Source: a virus
DNA length: 64,000 nucleotides
IMG/VR virus record: IMGVR_UViG_3300031576_000022
Span: 22,249-86,248 of that record
Direction: 5' to 3' (one strand)
The notes under the pieces are model-generated. The model was not told the origin of the DNA. It made no database searches and saw only the letters and a list, made by a program, of their open reading frames with translations. Below, piece after piece: positions 8,115-18,103 of the stretch (positions are counted from its first letter, which is position 1; each line of letters starts with the position of its first letter). The position numbers were made by a program, and so were the translations under genes.

Positions 8115-9026
8115 ATGGCACTGGTACGGCTACGCGATATTGGCGATGCTACATTTTTTGGTGATGAATCTGGTAGTATGGGTTGTCCGAGAAGTGCTAC
8201 AATCACTCTTGATTCAGAAATTTTACGAGCCAAATGTGGTGCGGCAATTTCTGAAAGATATCAGGGCATTACTAGTCTTTCAATTGAGATTTCTATTGAA
8301 ACTCTTGACCCATTTGCTGATATCCATCCCGGTGATTTTGCAACATTTGGTATTACAATTCCTGGTGCTGTAGATGGAAGTGGACTCCCTGGTATTGGAA
8401 TTGGAATTACTGTTGCTGGTGTTGTAACTGGTACTGTTCGTAGGTTTGTTAGAAACGATTTATCAAACGGAACGTATACATTGCGTGGCATTAGTGCAGA
8501 TGGAATTACATGTCCAATTACATTTCTTGATGGTGTTCCAGCTATTGATTCTGGTGCTGGACCATCTGATTTTATTCGAGATATTGTTAGTTTCGACTTT
8601 GATGATGGGAAAATTACTGCTGATGATTTTTGTCCAGAATCTATAGAAATGACAGAAGCTGCTGAACTAATTGAAGATTCATGTCAAGGTCAATTGTGGC
8701 CGACATATGTTGGTGTAACAGGGTTAAATGTTACTGTTACTGCTACAGGTAAGGGTGTTAAGCATGGGTTTGATGGTGGGTCAAGTGCATTTACTTGTCT
8801 TGGTCGCAAGGGTAGAATTGAAGTTGAAGTTGCTGTTGGTTCGGATGTTGACTGTGCTTCTTTGACGCCAAGCTCAGACATTGCAATCGTTGCTCGTGCA
8901 AATGTTACATCAATGACAATTACTGCCACTAGTGGTGAAATTTCTACGATTTCTTTAACATGGGTTGGCCATGGTGAAGCTGGTGAGTTTACCGATGAGT
9001 CGAAGCGTGCATATGTTTTTGTGTAG
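8115..9026 (+). CDS. Probable major tail (tube) protein
   Basis: 303 aa beta-rich protein. Location directly upstream of the tail chaperones and tape measure is the standard place for the major tail protein. A strong terminator follows. CTGGAGGCGTGCA precedes the ATG. No specific motif was recognised, so position carries most of the call. Confidence 0.55.
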   Translation: MALVRLRDIGDATFFGDESGSMGCPRSATITLDSEILRAKCGAAISERYQGITSLSIEISIETLDPFADIHPGDFATFGITIPGAVDGSGLPGIGIGITVAGVVTGTVRRFVRNDLSNGTYTLRGISADGITCPITFLDGVPAIDSGAGPSDFIRDIVSFDFDDGKITADDFCPESIEMTEAAELIEDSCQGQLWPTYVGVTGLNVTVTATGKGVKHGFDGGSSAFTCLGRKGRIEVEVAVGSDVDCASLTPSSDIAIVARANVTSMTITATSGEISTISLTWVGHGEAGEFTDESKRAYVFV

Positions 9027-9062
9027 TAGGTTGATTGAAATCTTGGTCAAGAATCTGGTAGC

Positions 9063-9103
9063 AACGGACAATCATATTTTTTTGGTTGTCCGTTTGTTTT
9101 TTT
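9063..9103 (+). terminator. Rho-independent terminator
   Basis: AACGGACAA (9063-9071) pairs with TTGTCCGTT (9086-9094), followed by a T-rich run. It closes the capsid/tail-tube transcript. Confidence 0.8.
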
Positions 9104-9105
9104 GT

Positions 9106-9135
9106 ATGACAAAATGATTTTATTTATGGTATAAT
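9106..9135 (+). promoter_or_regulatory. Sigma70-type promoter for the tail assembly genes
   Basis: ATGACA (9106-9111), 18 nt spacer, perfect TATAAT (9130-9135). It starts just after the terminator, so the chaperone/tape-measure unit can be transcribed separately. The leader contains CTCGC/GCGAG (about 9148-9170) as a small hairpin. Confidence 0.7.
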
Positions 9136-9207
9136 TTCTGTTGATTGCTCGCGATTTCTTAAAAAGCGAGTGTTTTGTATCCATCTACCAGAACGAGGAA
9201 AAAAAAC

Positions 9208-9744
9208 GTGATCAAGAAGGACCTGCTTGAAGAGAAGTGTTTAGAGCTTTATCAATCTGGAAAGAAATTTAAGGTTAATAACGGTGCTGAAGTTCTAATT
9301 CCATCGCTTCCAATTGGCACTAAGGCAAGTCGTTTTCTTCGTATGCGCGATGCAATTGCAAAACCAGAATTTATTGATGGAAAAGATAGGGATTGTGATG
9401 GAAAAATTATTCAGGTAAAAAATCCTGAACATATTGATCTTACTACCGATGTTGGAATGAATGCAATTGCAAAAATGTTACATGAGATTATGTCTTTGAA
9501 TTATAATATTACTTCAGAAGAATGTGATGGACTTTTTTCAATGGCACATTTCGATCAAGTTATTACTTGGTTCTATACTGGTCAAGAAAATATTGGTGCA
9601 AGTATTGCCGTTAATTCTTCGGCGAATCGCCCTACACAGGCGCCGGAAATCGACGGCGCAGGAATGAGCACGAACAAGGCACAGGAAAACGGTACGACAA
9701 CCCGCTTGAACGTAGGCGTGAAAAATCAGGAGATATTGCGCTAA
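9208..9744 (+). CDS. Tail assembly chaperone (G-like)
   Basis: The GTG at 9208 preceded by GAGGAAA is the likely start (178 aa). The acidic helical protein sits directly before the tape measure gene, the standard place for the tail chaperone. The -1 frame is open across its 3' end from 9615 and runs on into the next gene, so a G-GT fusion is expected from ribosomal frameshifting. The part from about 9620 is GC-richer than the rest. Confidence 0.7.
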   Translation: MIKKDLLEEKCLELYQSGKKFKVNNGAEVLIPSLPIGTKASRFLRMRDAIAKPEFIDGKDRDCDGKIIQVKNPEHIDLTTDVGMNAIAKMLHEIMSLNYNITSEECDGLFSMAHFDQVITWFYTGQENIGASIAVNSSANRPTQAPEIDGAGMSTNKAQENGTTTRLNVGVKNQEILR

Positions 9745-10028
9745 GTGATGATTATCTAGAAAGGCATATTCGTTGGCTACGTGCAAACATAATGGTCAAT
9801 AGAGATATTGAAAATATATGTTTGCATGAAGCTAATGATATTGTTATGGTTTTAGGCGGAACTTTCAGGGCTATTAGTATGGATGATTTTCAAGATTATT
9901 GTGATGGAGTAGTGAGAGATACGAAACATTTAGCGGGGAAGAAGGTTAGCGGTGTTAGTGGAGATGAAATTAGTTTGCCTGCTTTTATGCAAATGGTAAA
10001 AGGGATGTCTTTTGGTGGTAAAAAGTAA
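9615..10028 (+). CDS. Tail chaperone frameshift extension (GT-like T part)
   Basis: The -1 frame relative to the chaperone is open from 9615 to 10028. Around the chaperone stop it reads 'DIALSDDYLERHIRW', which looks like real protein. The ATG at 9792 would give only 78 aa and has no ribosome site, so synthesis as a frameshift fusion is more likely. Candidate slip sites are GAAAAAT (9720-9726) and GGAAAAC (9684-9690). The T part normally recruits tape measure and tube subunits. Confidence 0.65.
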   Translation, partial: FFGESPYTGAGNRRRRNEHEQGTGKRYDNPLERRREKSGDIALSDDYLERHIRWLRANIMVNRDIENICLHEANDIVMVLGGTFRAISMDDFQDYCDGVVRDTKHLAGKKVSGVSGDEISLPAFMQMVKGMSFGGKK

Positions 10029-10073
10029 AAGTAAATACAAGAAAAATTAGAAGTAAAAGAAAGGAGGTAAAAC

Positions 10074-13000
10074 ATGGCTGATATTAATGATAAATTGATT
10101 TTTAATCTTGAAGTTAATGCGGCAAGTTTTGCCTCTGAGTTGAAAAAAGCTGTAAATTCTGCTGTCAAAAATCTCACACCAACATTAATTGTTAAAGCTT
10201 CTGATATAAAATTGCAGGGTAAGGTCAAGGCTCTTGACCTGATTGACCTGACCGGATTTGCAGAAGCGCTGAAAGCCTCTATACAGTCCGCAGCGGGGAG
10301 TTTCTCCCCTACTGGGCAGGCTATCAGTAAGGCTATTGCCCAAGGTGGCGTGTTGTTACCTAGACCTTCTGTGCGGCCTGATGGGTTGACGGCTAAGGCT
10401 GTACCGGGTGGAAATGTTGTAGATATACCATTAATTGCTGCTAAAGAGCGTGCAGCATTATTGAAGGCAATTGATAAAGAAGTAAATGCATTTGCAAGAG
10501 CTGGTGAAAGAATTAGAGTTTCCGAATTTAAGCAAGCTGAAAAAGAAAAGGTTCAGGCAGCGAAAGATGCTGCAAATGAAAGGTCCGCTGCTGAATCTCG
10601 TTTTGTAAAAAGATTGCGTGGAATACCAGATACTACTGGTTTGGCTAGTGATTCAAGAACACCAATAAAAGCCTTTCCGCTTCCTGCAATTGTTCCTGGG
10701 TTAAATACTGCTACAACTAGTATTGCTGGACTTTCATCTATTATTGGTAATTTGAATGATTCTCTTACAAAAACTAGAACTATATCTCAATCATTATCTC
10801 AGATTTTATCGACGATTGGGGCACCAGCTATTGCTTTATTTGGTAAATTTAATATTTCTGTTCAAAATGTGTTGCGTTCATTTGGTACATTAATATCTCA
10901 ATCACTTAGGTTTGCTTCTATTTCATTTGGTGCAATAATTAGTGCATTTTCTAAAATAGCTGGTGCGGCAAGATCTGCATTAAGTCCTGTTTTATCATTA
11001 ACATCTGCTTTAGTTAGATCAACAGCAATCCTTACTGGATCTGGACTTTTATTTGGTGGTCCAGCATTTATTCCAGTTGCAACTGTTCGCGCTGCTTCTG
11101 TGGCGTTTGATGAGCTTAATTCATTTACAAAAGATGTTTCATTATCTGTTGTTCAGTTTAGTGATAAAATAGCTGCATTACAAGGTAGTGATCGTGTTGC
11201 ATTTATATCTGATAAGTTCAGAGAACTTTCTGCTAGTGTTCAAGATACTTCTACAAAGTTTGGATTAACATCAAAAGATATTGCTAGTGGATTATTTGAG
11301 ATTTTATCGGCTCAGGTTGGTATTTCATCTACCGCAGAAAGGCTTGAAGCGCTTAATGCATCGGCACGGGTTGCGGTTGGCGGTGCAACTGATGTTGCAT
11401 CAGCATTCAAGGGTCTTGTTGCAATTAATGCTGCTTTTAATACGTCGTTTGAGCAAGCATCTGATAAATTATTTGCTATTCAGAGATTGGGCATTGCTCC
11501 TGTTAAAGAGCTGGGTCCTCAGCTTGGTAGGGTGGCAAGTATTGCGTCTGAAGCTGGTGCAAATATTAATGAACTTGGTGCAGCTATTTCTACGATTACG
11601 TCTCGTGGTATTCCATTGGAGACAACATTTACAGGATTGCGTCAAGTGTTTGCTGAGCTTGCTTCTTCTGGTGGTGCTAGTATTCAAAAATTAGTGAAAG
11701 AAATACGAGAAACAAAAGGTATTGATATTACGTTTGATATTAATACATTACGTGCAGAAGGTGGTCTTAAGAGTTTCCTTGATAAATTGAATGAAATTAG
11801 AAGGATTGATCCTGGGTTAATTGGTAAGTTATTTCCTGATACTAGGTCTATTAGTGTAATTCTTCCTTTATTGGGAAGCGTTAGTAGATTTTCAAAAGAT
11901 TTAGTACAAGTAGCTGGTGCAAGGGGTGAGGCTGAAGCCGCAAGCGATGCGATTGTTAATACATTAGCTGGTTCTTATGATCGATTAAAGGCTGCCATTT
12001 CAAACAATGTTGTTGCTGGTGCAGATCATATAGCTTCTATTATCGGGTTAAAAGAAGTTATTGATGATATTATAAAAAGTTTGGATGATTTCCAGAAAAA
12101 AATTAGAGGAATTTCTTTTCTTGATTTGAAAAAATTTCTTGGTGATCTTGTAACAACCAAAGATGGAATTTCTTCAATTGTTGAGTTTTTGTCTAGAAAA
12201 TTTGGTGAGATTTCTGGTGTTCTATTAAAACAAACCGCTCCAATTTTACGTATTGGAGCGGTTCTTGGGCTTACTCTTGGAAAGATTATAGGTGATGCTA
12301 TATTTGGACAGATACAAGAATCAATTAGAAAATCATTGCCAAAAGTGGTTGCATTAACTGATATATTTGATGATTTTGGAACTGAAGGAAAATCATTAGA
12401 AAGTCGCAGGATAGGTCCAAAAAAAGATGTTAGCATTGCTAGTTCAATAAATGATTCACTAAAAGAATCATTTAAACTGATTGGTAATCTTGAGGCTTTT
12501 TCTGCTGGTATTGATGTAATATTTTCTGAAATGGAAGGTGTTGGTAAGAATTTTTCTAAATCGATTTTAGGTGCAGGTCTTACTCTTGAAAAACAATTTT
12601 CTAAATTAACCGTTTCTATTGATGCAGGTAGGATAGTTGATGATGCTAAATCATTGCGTAATGTTCTTGAACAAGAAATTGAGGGGATAAAGCCATTTGA
12701 TCCTACTATAATAAATTCATTTGTTAATGTTATTCAAAAACTTCAAGCTACTAATATATCTAAATCTGTTCTTGGTGGTATTGATGATAAAAATATTAAT
12801 GATTTATTTAAATCAATAGGTGGACTTGGAAGTGCAACAATAGAATTAAAGAAAGCATTTATAGATCTTGGCGCCGATATAAAGATTCCAGGTATTGGTG
12901 AAAGTGTTGAGGTGATTGATGAACAAATTAAAAAATTAAGGGTTGGTATTGCTTTCCTTGAAAGAAAAGGATTTTCTGATGCCGCTAAGAATCTTTCTAA

Positions 13001-13931
13001 TGGAATCAAAAGGTTAGAAGATTCTGTTGCTGGAACTTTTGATAAATCTGTTTTTGAAAAGCTTGGAATTAAAGATGCTGGAAATGATATACGTTCTCAG
13101 CTTGTTGCTGTAACAAATGCTGTGCGTGAGTTTGATAGTCAAATTAAAGGAAGGATAGGAACCGATGAAATTAAAAAGAAATTTATCGCATTAAGAAGTT
13201 TACTTAAATTTCTTGCAATTGAAAACTTGAGATTAGATGTTAGGTTCGATTTTTCAAGTACAGAAGAACAGGCTAAAATTGGTGCTGCAAAGGCATCTGA
13301 ATTTATAAAGGATGCATTGAAGACTGTATCTGATCAGGTTTTCACAGAGATTCCTTCAATATTTGGAATATCATCGTTTAAAATACCAAAATTTGAAATA
13401 TCTAAAATAGATAGAGATAGTTTGCAAAAACAAATCCAGCAAACACTTGGAAACTTTAAGGGGATTCTTTCTGGTATAGAAAATATTAGTGGTTTTGAAA
13501 TATTAAAAAAGCAGGTTCAAGATGCTATAAAAGAAATGGAAAAAATGCCAGGTATTGTAGAAAAGATTAAGGATTCAAGTAAAACAATTGGTGATGGTTT
13601 TGGTGAAGGATTTGATCAAATAACAATTCTTGTTGCAGATCAAGAGAGAGCATTTGAATCTTTTAATAAAGCTTTGCGGGATACATTTTTGACTCAAGAA
13701 CAGGCTGCAAAACGTGCCGCTGAAGCTCAAGCAAAACTTACTGAGGCTTACGAAAAAACTGCTGCTGCGGCACAAAAAGTTGCAGAATTACAAGCCGCTA
13801 ATGCTGGACTTGTAGGTGTTCAATCTGCTCCAACATCAATAATTGATGCTAGAAATCAAACATTAAATGTAATACCTGGAATTGGATTCAACACTGGTCC
13901 GATTTTTTTCCCAAAAATTCCACCTAAATAA
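10074..13931 (+). CDS. Tail tape measure protein (1285 aa)
   Basis: This is the longest gene of the window. Residues about 400-540 contain the TP901-type tape-measure signature, with 'LTSKDIASGLFEILSAQ', 'ATDVASAFKGLVAINAAF' and 'GAAISTITSRGIPLETTF'. Hydrophobic segments lie around 240-360, and a coiled coil ends the protein. The ribosome site AAAGGAGGTAAAAC is excellent. An atypical GC-richer patch near residues 50-130 contains a dispersed-motif copy. Confidence 0.9.
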   Translation: MADINDKLIFNLEVNAASFASELKKAVNSAVKNLTPTLIVKASDIKLQGKVKALDLIDLTGFAEALKASIQSAAGSFSPTGQAISKAIAQGGVLLPRPSVRPDGLTAKAVPGGNVVDIPLIAAKERAALLKAIDKEVNAFARAGERIRVSEFKQAEKEKVQAAKDAANERSAAESRFVKRLRGIPDTTGLASDSRTPIKAFPLPAIVPGLNTATTSIAGLSSIIGNLNDSLTKTRTISQSLSQILSTIGAPAIALFGKFNISVQNVLRSFGTLISQSLRFASISFGAIISAFSKIAGAARSALSPVLSLTSALVRSTAILTGSGLLFGGPAFIPVATVRAASVAFDELNSFTKDVSLSVVQFSDKIAALQGSDRVAFISDKFRELSASVQDTSTKFGLTSKDIASGLFEILSAQVGISSTAERLEALNASARVAVGGATDVASAFKGLVAINAAFNTSFEQASDKLFAIQRLGIAPVKELGPQLGRVASIASEAGANINELGAAISTITSRGIPLETTFTGLRQVFAELASSGGASIQKLVKEIRETKGIDITFDINTLRAEGGLKSFLDKLNEIRRIDPGLIGKLFPDTRSISVILPLLGSVSRFSKDLVQVAGARGEAEAASDAIVNTLAGSYDRLKAAISNNVVAGADHIASIIGLKEVIDDIIKSLDDFQKKIRGISFLDLKKFLGDLVTTKDGISSIVEFLSRKFGEISGVLLKQTAPILRIGAVLGLTLGKIIGDAIFGQIQESIRKSLPKVVALTDIFDDFGTEGKSLESRRIGPKKDVSIASSINDSLKESFKLIGNLEAFSAGIDVIFSEMEGVGKNFSKSILGAGLTLEKQFSKLTVSIDAGRIVDDAKSLRNVLEQEIEGIKPFDPTIINSFVNVIQKLQATNISKSVLGGIDDKNINDLFKSIGGLGSATIELKKAFIDLGADIKIPGIGESVEVIDEQIKKLRVGIAFLERKGFSDAAKNLSNGIKRLEDSVAGTFDKSVFEKLGIKDAGNDIRSQLVAVTNAVREFDSQIKGRIGTDEIKKKFIALRSLLKFLAIENLRLDVRFDFSSTEEQAKIGAAKASEFIKDALKTVSDQVFTEIPSIFGISSFKIPKFEISKIDRDSLQKQIQQTLGNFKGILSGIENISGFEILKKQVQDAIKEMEKMPGIVEKIKDSSKTIGDGFGEGFDQITILVADQERAFESFNKALRDTFLTQEQAAKRAAEAQAKLTEAYEKTAAAAQKVAELQAANAGLVGVQSAPTSIIDARNQTLNVIPGIGFNTGPIFFPKIPPK
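10301..10317 (+). repeat. Dispersed motif, copy 4 (inside tape measure)
   Basis: TTTCTCCCCTACTGGGC, read in the gene as F-S-P-T-G. GGGGAG just upstream can pair with CTCCCC of the motif. Confidence 0.85.
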
Positions 13932-13944
13932 ACGATAAAATTAT

Positions 13945-14349
13945 ATGGCTGATTCAGCTTGTCCAAAATGGGATACACTTGAGTTTGAAAACGGTGAAGA
14001 ATCGTATGGAAATATTATTATGTCAGTCAAGGAGGCTTCTCCGCCAGGTATTTCTGGTGTTGCGGTTATGCCTCTTGGTCTTACTAAACGATTTATTACA
14101 GTAAAGGGGATTATGGAGGGCGGTGTAGGTGAAGGAGATTCTTTAGCAACAAAACAAGCATTGCATGAAGCTGCTTGTGAAACAATGGGAATTAAAAAAT
14201 ATGTTACTGGAAATGGTCGTGAGTTTGACAAGGTTAGATATGTAACTATTATTTGGGGACGGATTTTTGGAAATGCGTCTTCCGGTGGTCAGGATGCAGA
14301 ATATACGGCAACATTAGAACAAATTATTCCACCAGAACCGGCGACGTAG
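13945..14349 (+). CDS. Hypothetical tail protein (134 aa)
   Basis: Follows the tape measure by 13 nt in the same transcript. The C-terminal half ('FDKVRYVTIIWGRIFGN') is beta-rich. By position it is a distal-tail or baseplate-ring component. No family recognised. Confidence 0.6.
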   Translation: MADSACPKWDTLEFENGEESYGNIIMSVKEASPPGISGVAVMPLGLTKRFITVKGIMEGGVGEGDSLATKQALHEAACETMGIKKYVTGNGREFDKVRYVTIIWGRIFGNASSGGQDAEYTATLEQIIPPEPAT

Positions 14350-14361
14350 TATAATAATCCC

Positions 14362-15516
14362 ATGACATTTCCAAATACGCTTCATACTCCGGTATCGAAA
14401 GATACAAGTGCTGATGAAATTGTTAATCCGCAATTTTATATTAATGGTGTTGATGTAAATCAGATTAATGCGGAGATATTTGGAATTGAAGTTCAGCTTG
14501 GGTTATCTAAAAAGCTTGATCTAACTGTTAGTGTAAATACATTACAAATTGCTGGTCCGGCTCAGTCAACGATTGGCGGTATTATTGTTTCTATTCCCGG
14601 TGGAAGTATTACATTTATTATTGCTGGTGTATTTTTTGTTTGGGTTGATTCTTTTGGTGTTTTATTTAGTGGTGCATCGTTACCAACTACTTCTAATTAC
14701 CTTCCCATCGCACAAGTAGTTTGTGGTGTTGGTGGTACAATTATTTCATTTGTTGATTTGCGTCCATGGCTTAATGGTACTGGTGGCGGTGGTAGTGGAT
14801 CTTTTCCAGCTAATTATCGTGCAACAACAACTGAGCCTAGATATGCTAGGCGTGATGTTATTGTACTTGCTGCTACTGATTTTCTTCCTGCTGGGTTGAT
14901 TCCACTTAGTTCATCTGCGTATTTTGATATTGATATTGTTACAAGTATTGCGGTTGAGGTTACGATCTTTCAGATTGAAGGGATTAATGTAACACCAATC
15001 ATTCTCGGAACAACCGTTGCTGGTGTTAATAAAAGGTTTAGGGTACAAGCTCCTAAAAATTATGATGGAAGTGTTGTTGATATTGAATATCAAATGCAAG
15101 TTGATTTTGCCTGTACTGTTGAGTTTCTTGGAATCATGGAGATTGATTTTGATGCGTTACTTGAAAGTACACCAGCAAGTCTTGGCGGTACTGAATTGAT
15201 TCCGTTCCAGGTTGCGTTCTTGTTCTCTGATATTAGTCCAGTTGTATTGTTCAATATGCTTGCTGGTGATGTACTTACCGAATGCGAGGTTATTATTCAA
15301 ACAGTGTTCAATACTGTGTCCGCTACGCTTGAGGTTGGGGTCATCGGCGATCTTGGTGCAGTGCTTGATAGTGGTGAGATTGATGCTGACGTAGTTGGAC
15401 AATATGCAACTATAGCTGATAGGACTTCTGCTATTGCAGATAATTTATTGTTAACTATTACGCCTTCAGGGTCAACAAGTGGAAGTGGATACGTTTCGGG
15501 TATTATTAGGCGATAG
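14362..15516 (+). CDS. Tail fibre-like structural protein (384 aa)
   Basis: Gly/Ser/Thr/Ile-rich beta protein with a flexible 'GTGGGGSGS' linker near residue 140 separating two domains. The N-terminal domain repeats 'VNTLQIAGPAQSTIGG'-type strands. Probably a distal tail or fibre component. Function inferred from composition and context. Confidence 0.55.
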   Translation: MTFPNTLHTPVSKDTSADEIVNPQFYINGVDVNQINAEIFGIEVQLGLSKKLDLTVSVNTLQIAGPAQSTIGGIIVSIPGGSITFIIAGVFFVWVDSFGVLFSGASLPTTSNYLPIAQVVCGVGGTIISFVDLRPWLNGTGGGGSGSFPANYRATTTEPRYARRDVIVLAATDFLPAGLIPLSSSAYFDIDIVTSIAVEVTIFQIEGINVTPIILGTTVAGVNKRFRVQAPKNYDGSVVDIEYQMQVDFACTVEFLGIMEIDFDALLESTPASLGGTELIPFQVAFLFSDISPVVLFNMLAGDVLTECEVIIQTVFNTVSATLEVGVIGDLGAVLDSGEIDADVVGQYATIADRTSAIADNLLLTITPSGSTSGSGYVSGIIRR

Positions 15517-15525
15517 GAACTACGA

Positions 15526-15543
15526 CCTTCTCCCCTACCAGGC
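15526..15543 (+). repeat. Dispersed motif, copy 5
   Basis: CCTTCTCCCCTACCAGGC between two fibre-like genes. It is preceded by CGA and flanked by AACT and AGTT. Confidence 0.85.
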
Positions 15544-15559
15544 TTGAGTTACATTAGAA

Positions 15560-16354
15560 ATGTCGTCACAAGATTTTATAAATGCATTAGGAACACTTGC
15601 GAATCAATTTCGCATTGGGCTTAATGGACCAATGTTTGTTGCTGTTGGTGCAGAAAAATTTAGGTTAGTTAATATTGAAAATACTCAATATCTTAGACTT
15701 GAAACAAATAATCCAATTGATCCACAAGATGTTGTTACTCTTGCTTATTTAACATCATTATTTGCATTATTGGTTTCTAAAGGAACAACTATTAGTACGA
15801 TTGAAGGTATTCAAGGTGGTGGAGATTTATCAACTAATAGAACATTTAAGCTTGATATTAATGGACTTGTAGAAGTAGCTACGGTTGATCCACTTGTTGA
15901 TTTTATTGTTATATATGATTTTAGTGCTGGTTTTCATAGAAAGATAAAACCATCTGCTTTTGTTGCTTCAACAATTGCTGCCTATCCAATTTATTTTGGT
16001 GCCTCATCTGTTACTGGAAGCACAACTACTAGATATTTATATCCTTGCTTTGATTCGTCTATTGCACAAACCATTGAGATTGGTGTTAGAGTTACAAGGA
16101 ATGGAACATTACAAAACTTATTTATTGTTCAAAACAATCCAGCCGGTAATGGTAATAGTATAGTTTATACTGTTCGTATTAATGGGGTAGATACTTTGTT
16201 AGTAGTTACAATCGCTAGTAATGTTCAGAATGGATCAAATATTGTTGATACTGTTATTGTTTTAGCTGGTGATAGGGTTTCCATTAAGGTAACGAAATCT
16301 CTTACGATTGGTGTAAGTCCAGATGATATTCTTGCTACGTTGGAGTTAACTTAA
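15560..16354 (+). CDS. Tail fibre-like protein (264 aa)
   Basis: It contains 'IEGIQGGGDLSTNRTFKLD', a sequence type common in fibre and collar proteins of phages of many hosts, near residue 80. The C-terminal half is a beta-rich head that may be a receptor-binding or capsid-surface domain. It abuts the next gene with a 1-nt gap. Confidence 0.65.
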   Translation: MSSQDFINALGTLANQFRIGLNGPMFVAVGAEKFRLVNIENTQYLRLETNNPIDPQDVVTLAYLTSLFALLVSKGTTISTIEGIQGGGDLSTNRTFKLDINGLVEVATVDPLVDFIVIYDFSAGFHRKIKPSAFVASTIAAYPIYFGASSVTGSTTTRYLYPCFDSSIAQTIEIGVRVTRNGTLQNLFIVQNNPAGNGNSIVYTVRINGVDTLLVVTIASNVQNGSNIVDTVIVLAGDRVSIKVTKSLTIGVSPDDILATLELT

Positions 16355-16355
16355 A

Positions 16356-17414
16356 ATGGCTAATGTAACTAGACGGTATCGAAGGACCGATATAAAATTA
16401 GAATCTTCTATATCAAAGCTTATTGCTTCTGGTGTTTTTATTTCTTTATCATCACCAGAACCAGGACAAATGGTTGATGCTATTGTTGATAATACGAATA
16501 CAAATTATGCAATAGATTCAGATAATATAATGAACTTAGAAGGGTTTACTTTTGTTTCTGAGAATCCAGTTACATCTTTAGAGATTGATGCTGCGGGTGA
16601 AATCCCTCCAGTAAATCGTATTAGAGAGTCTGGTGGAACAGAATTATCGATTGGTTCTGTATCAAATGGTCAAAATTTGCAACGATCTGGTTCAAGTATT
16701 ATTGGTGTAGCTCCCGGTGGTGGTGGTTCATTTGATCAAAGAGATGTGTTTCTTCACGAACATTTTTTATCTGGAAATACAGATATTGATGAAATTGGTG
16801 TAATGGGATGGAGAACATATTCTATTGGCACTGGAAATGATATTACATTTTTTATGTCTCAGGCTGGCCGTCCAGGAATACTGCAATTAAATGGTGGAAC
16901 TGCTGGTACATCTAGGGCAGCTATTGCTTTGGGTGATGAGCTTGGTGTTGGTGGTAGAACGATACTTGGTGGTACAAATCCAATCAATCTTGAATTTTTA
17001 ATGCGATTTCCATCTGCTTCAGATTTGTTGGTTGCAAATATTGAAAGGATGGAGTGTGGTTTTGGTTTAGATTGGAATCCAGATGTTCAATTACCTAATG
17101 CGTTGGTTGTGAGATATGATCCAGCGGCAAGTTCGTTTTGGAGTTTGGTTGCAGCAAATGCTGGTGTAAGAACCGTTGTGTCTACTGGAATTGCTCCTGT
17201 AGCTGGAATATGGGCAAGATGTAAAATAGTATTTACTACTGGTCTAGGGGCGGAATTATTTATCAATGGTGCATCGGTTGCTTCACTGAATACAAATATT
17301 CCTGTTATAGCTGTTGGTGTAGGGATTAAGATTAGTGCGAACAGTGGTATTGGATGTATGGGTCAGTGGGATTACATCATCGGAACACAGGTCACCAACA
17401 AAGAGGGGGCTTAA
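16356..17414 (+). CDS. Tail fibre with lectin-like domain (352 aa)
   Basis: An N-terminal fibre segment is followed from about residue 128 by a domain resembling ConA-like/LamG lectins: 'FLHEHFLSGNTD', 'NPINLEFLMRFPS', 'CGFGLDWNP', and a final strand 'GQWDYII'. Such domains bind sugars, so host-surface recognition is a reasonable inference. Identity of the fold is by eye. Confidence 0.6.
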   Translation: MANVTRRYRRTDIKLESSISKLIASGVFISLSSPEPGQMVDAIVDNTNTNYAIDSDNIMNLEGFTFVSENPVTSLEIDAAGEIPPVNRIRESGGTELSIGSVSNGQNLQRSGSSIIGVAPGGGGSFDQRDVFLHEHFLSGNTDIDEIGVMGWRTYSIGTGNDITFFMSQAGRPGILQLNGGTAGTSRAAIALGDELGVGGRTILGGTNPINLEFLMRFPSASDLLVANIERMECGFGLDWNPDVQLPNALVVRYDPAASSFWSLVAANAGVRTVVSTGIAPVAGIWARCKIVFTTGLGAELFINGASVASLNTNIPVIAVGVGIKISANSGIGCMGQWDYIIGTQVTNKEGA

Positions 17415-17417
17415 GAA

Positions 17418-18038
17418 ATGCCTGTTCCAGCAAATCATGGGTTTCCGATTCAACGTCCTGGTTTTATTACAGGAGCATCATGGCTGGGTGCCGATAATGA
17501 TCTTGATCTTCAGGTTAGTTATACCAATGCATTAGGAAACCCAGCCGTCATTCAGTTTGCAGCGCAAGCTGTTGGAAGGCCTGGTGAAGTTTGTGTTCCT
17601 GCTAGTTCTGATTTTAATAATCTTGGTCCACGCGCACGAGATATTCTTGCGGCACACCTTCGTATGGCATGCATGGTTGCTGGTCATGCTGTTCCAGGTT
17701 CCCGTGAATTTAATGATGTGTTTATTCAATCAGGATCGAATAATTTTCAAACTTCAATTAGTAATGCAGCAAAGGTTAATTCATCGGCAATGGTTTCTGA
17801 TACAGAAGTGGATATTCTTTGGAAAATCGGTGCCAATGGTCCTATATACACAACCAGGCTTGGTCATGGTGAATTGGGAAATTATGTATTTGTTCCTCAA
17901 ACACAATTGCTAGTTATTCCTGGTGCAGTAAAGGCGCAGTTTTCGAATTATGTTCACAATCATCCTAGCCAGGTATTAACTCAGGCTCAAAAAGATGATA
18001 TCGTAGCATATGTCATTGGATTAAAGCCTTGGGTTTAG
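17418..18038 (+). CDS. Hypothetical protein at the end of the fibre cluster (206 aa)
   Basis: No family recognised. The C-terminus 'LTQAQKDDIVAYVIGLKPWV' is helical, and the middle is beta-rich. Same operon as the fibres (3-nt gap), so a virion or fibre-assembly role is plausible. Confidence 0.55.
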   Translation: MPVPANHGFPIQRPGFITGASWLGADNDLDLQVSYTNALGNPAVIQFAAQAVGRPGEVCVPASSDFNNLGPRARDILAAHLRMACMVAGHAVPGSREFNDVFIQSGSNNFQTSISNAAKVNSSAMVSDTEVDILWKIGANGPIYTTRLGHGELGNYVFVPQTQLLVIPGAVKAQFSNYVHNHPSQVLTQAQKDDIVAYVIGLKPWV

Positions 18039-18060
18039 TTTTATAATAAATAAAAACATA

Positions 18061-18088
18061 CCTAGTCATATAGAAATATATGACTAGG
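18061..18088 (+). terminator. 11-bp hairpin after the fibre cluster
   Basis: CCTAGTCATAT (18061-18071) pairs with ATATGACTAGG (18078-18088), loop of 6 nt. No U run follows. It sits between the fibre cluster and the next gene, so it may terminate or stabilise the upstream message. Confidence 0.55.
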
Positions 18089-18103
18089 TTATGGAGTTTT
18101 AAA

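Noticed and set aside
9627-9642. Copy-like CCCTACACAGGCG in the tail chaperone gene
   Set aside because: Core resembles the motif but has an insertion and no pyrimidine tract; not counted.
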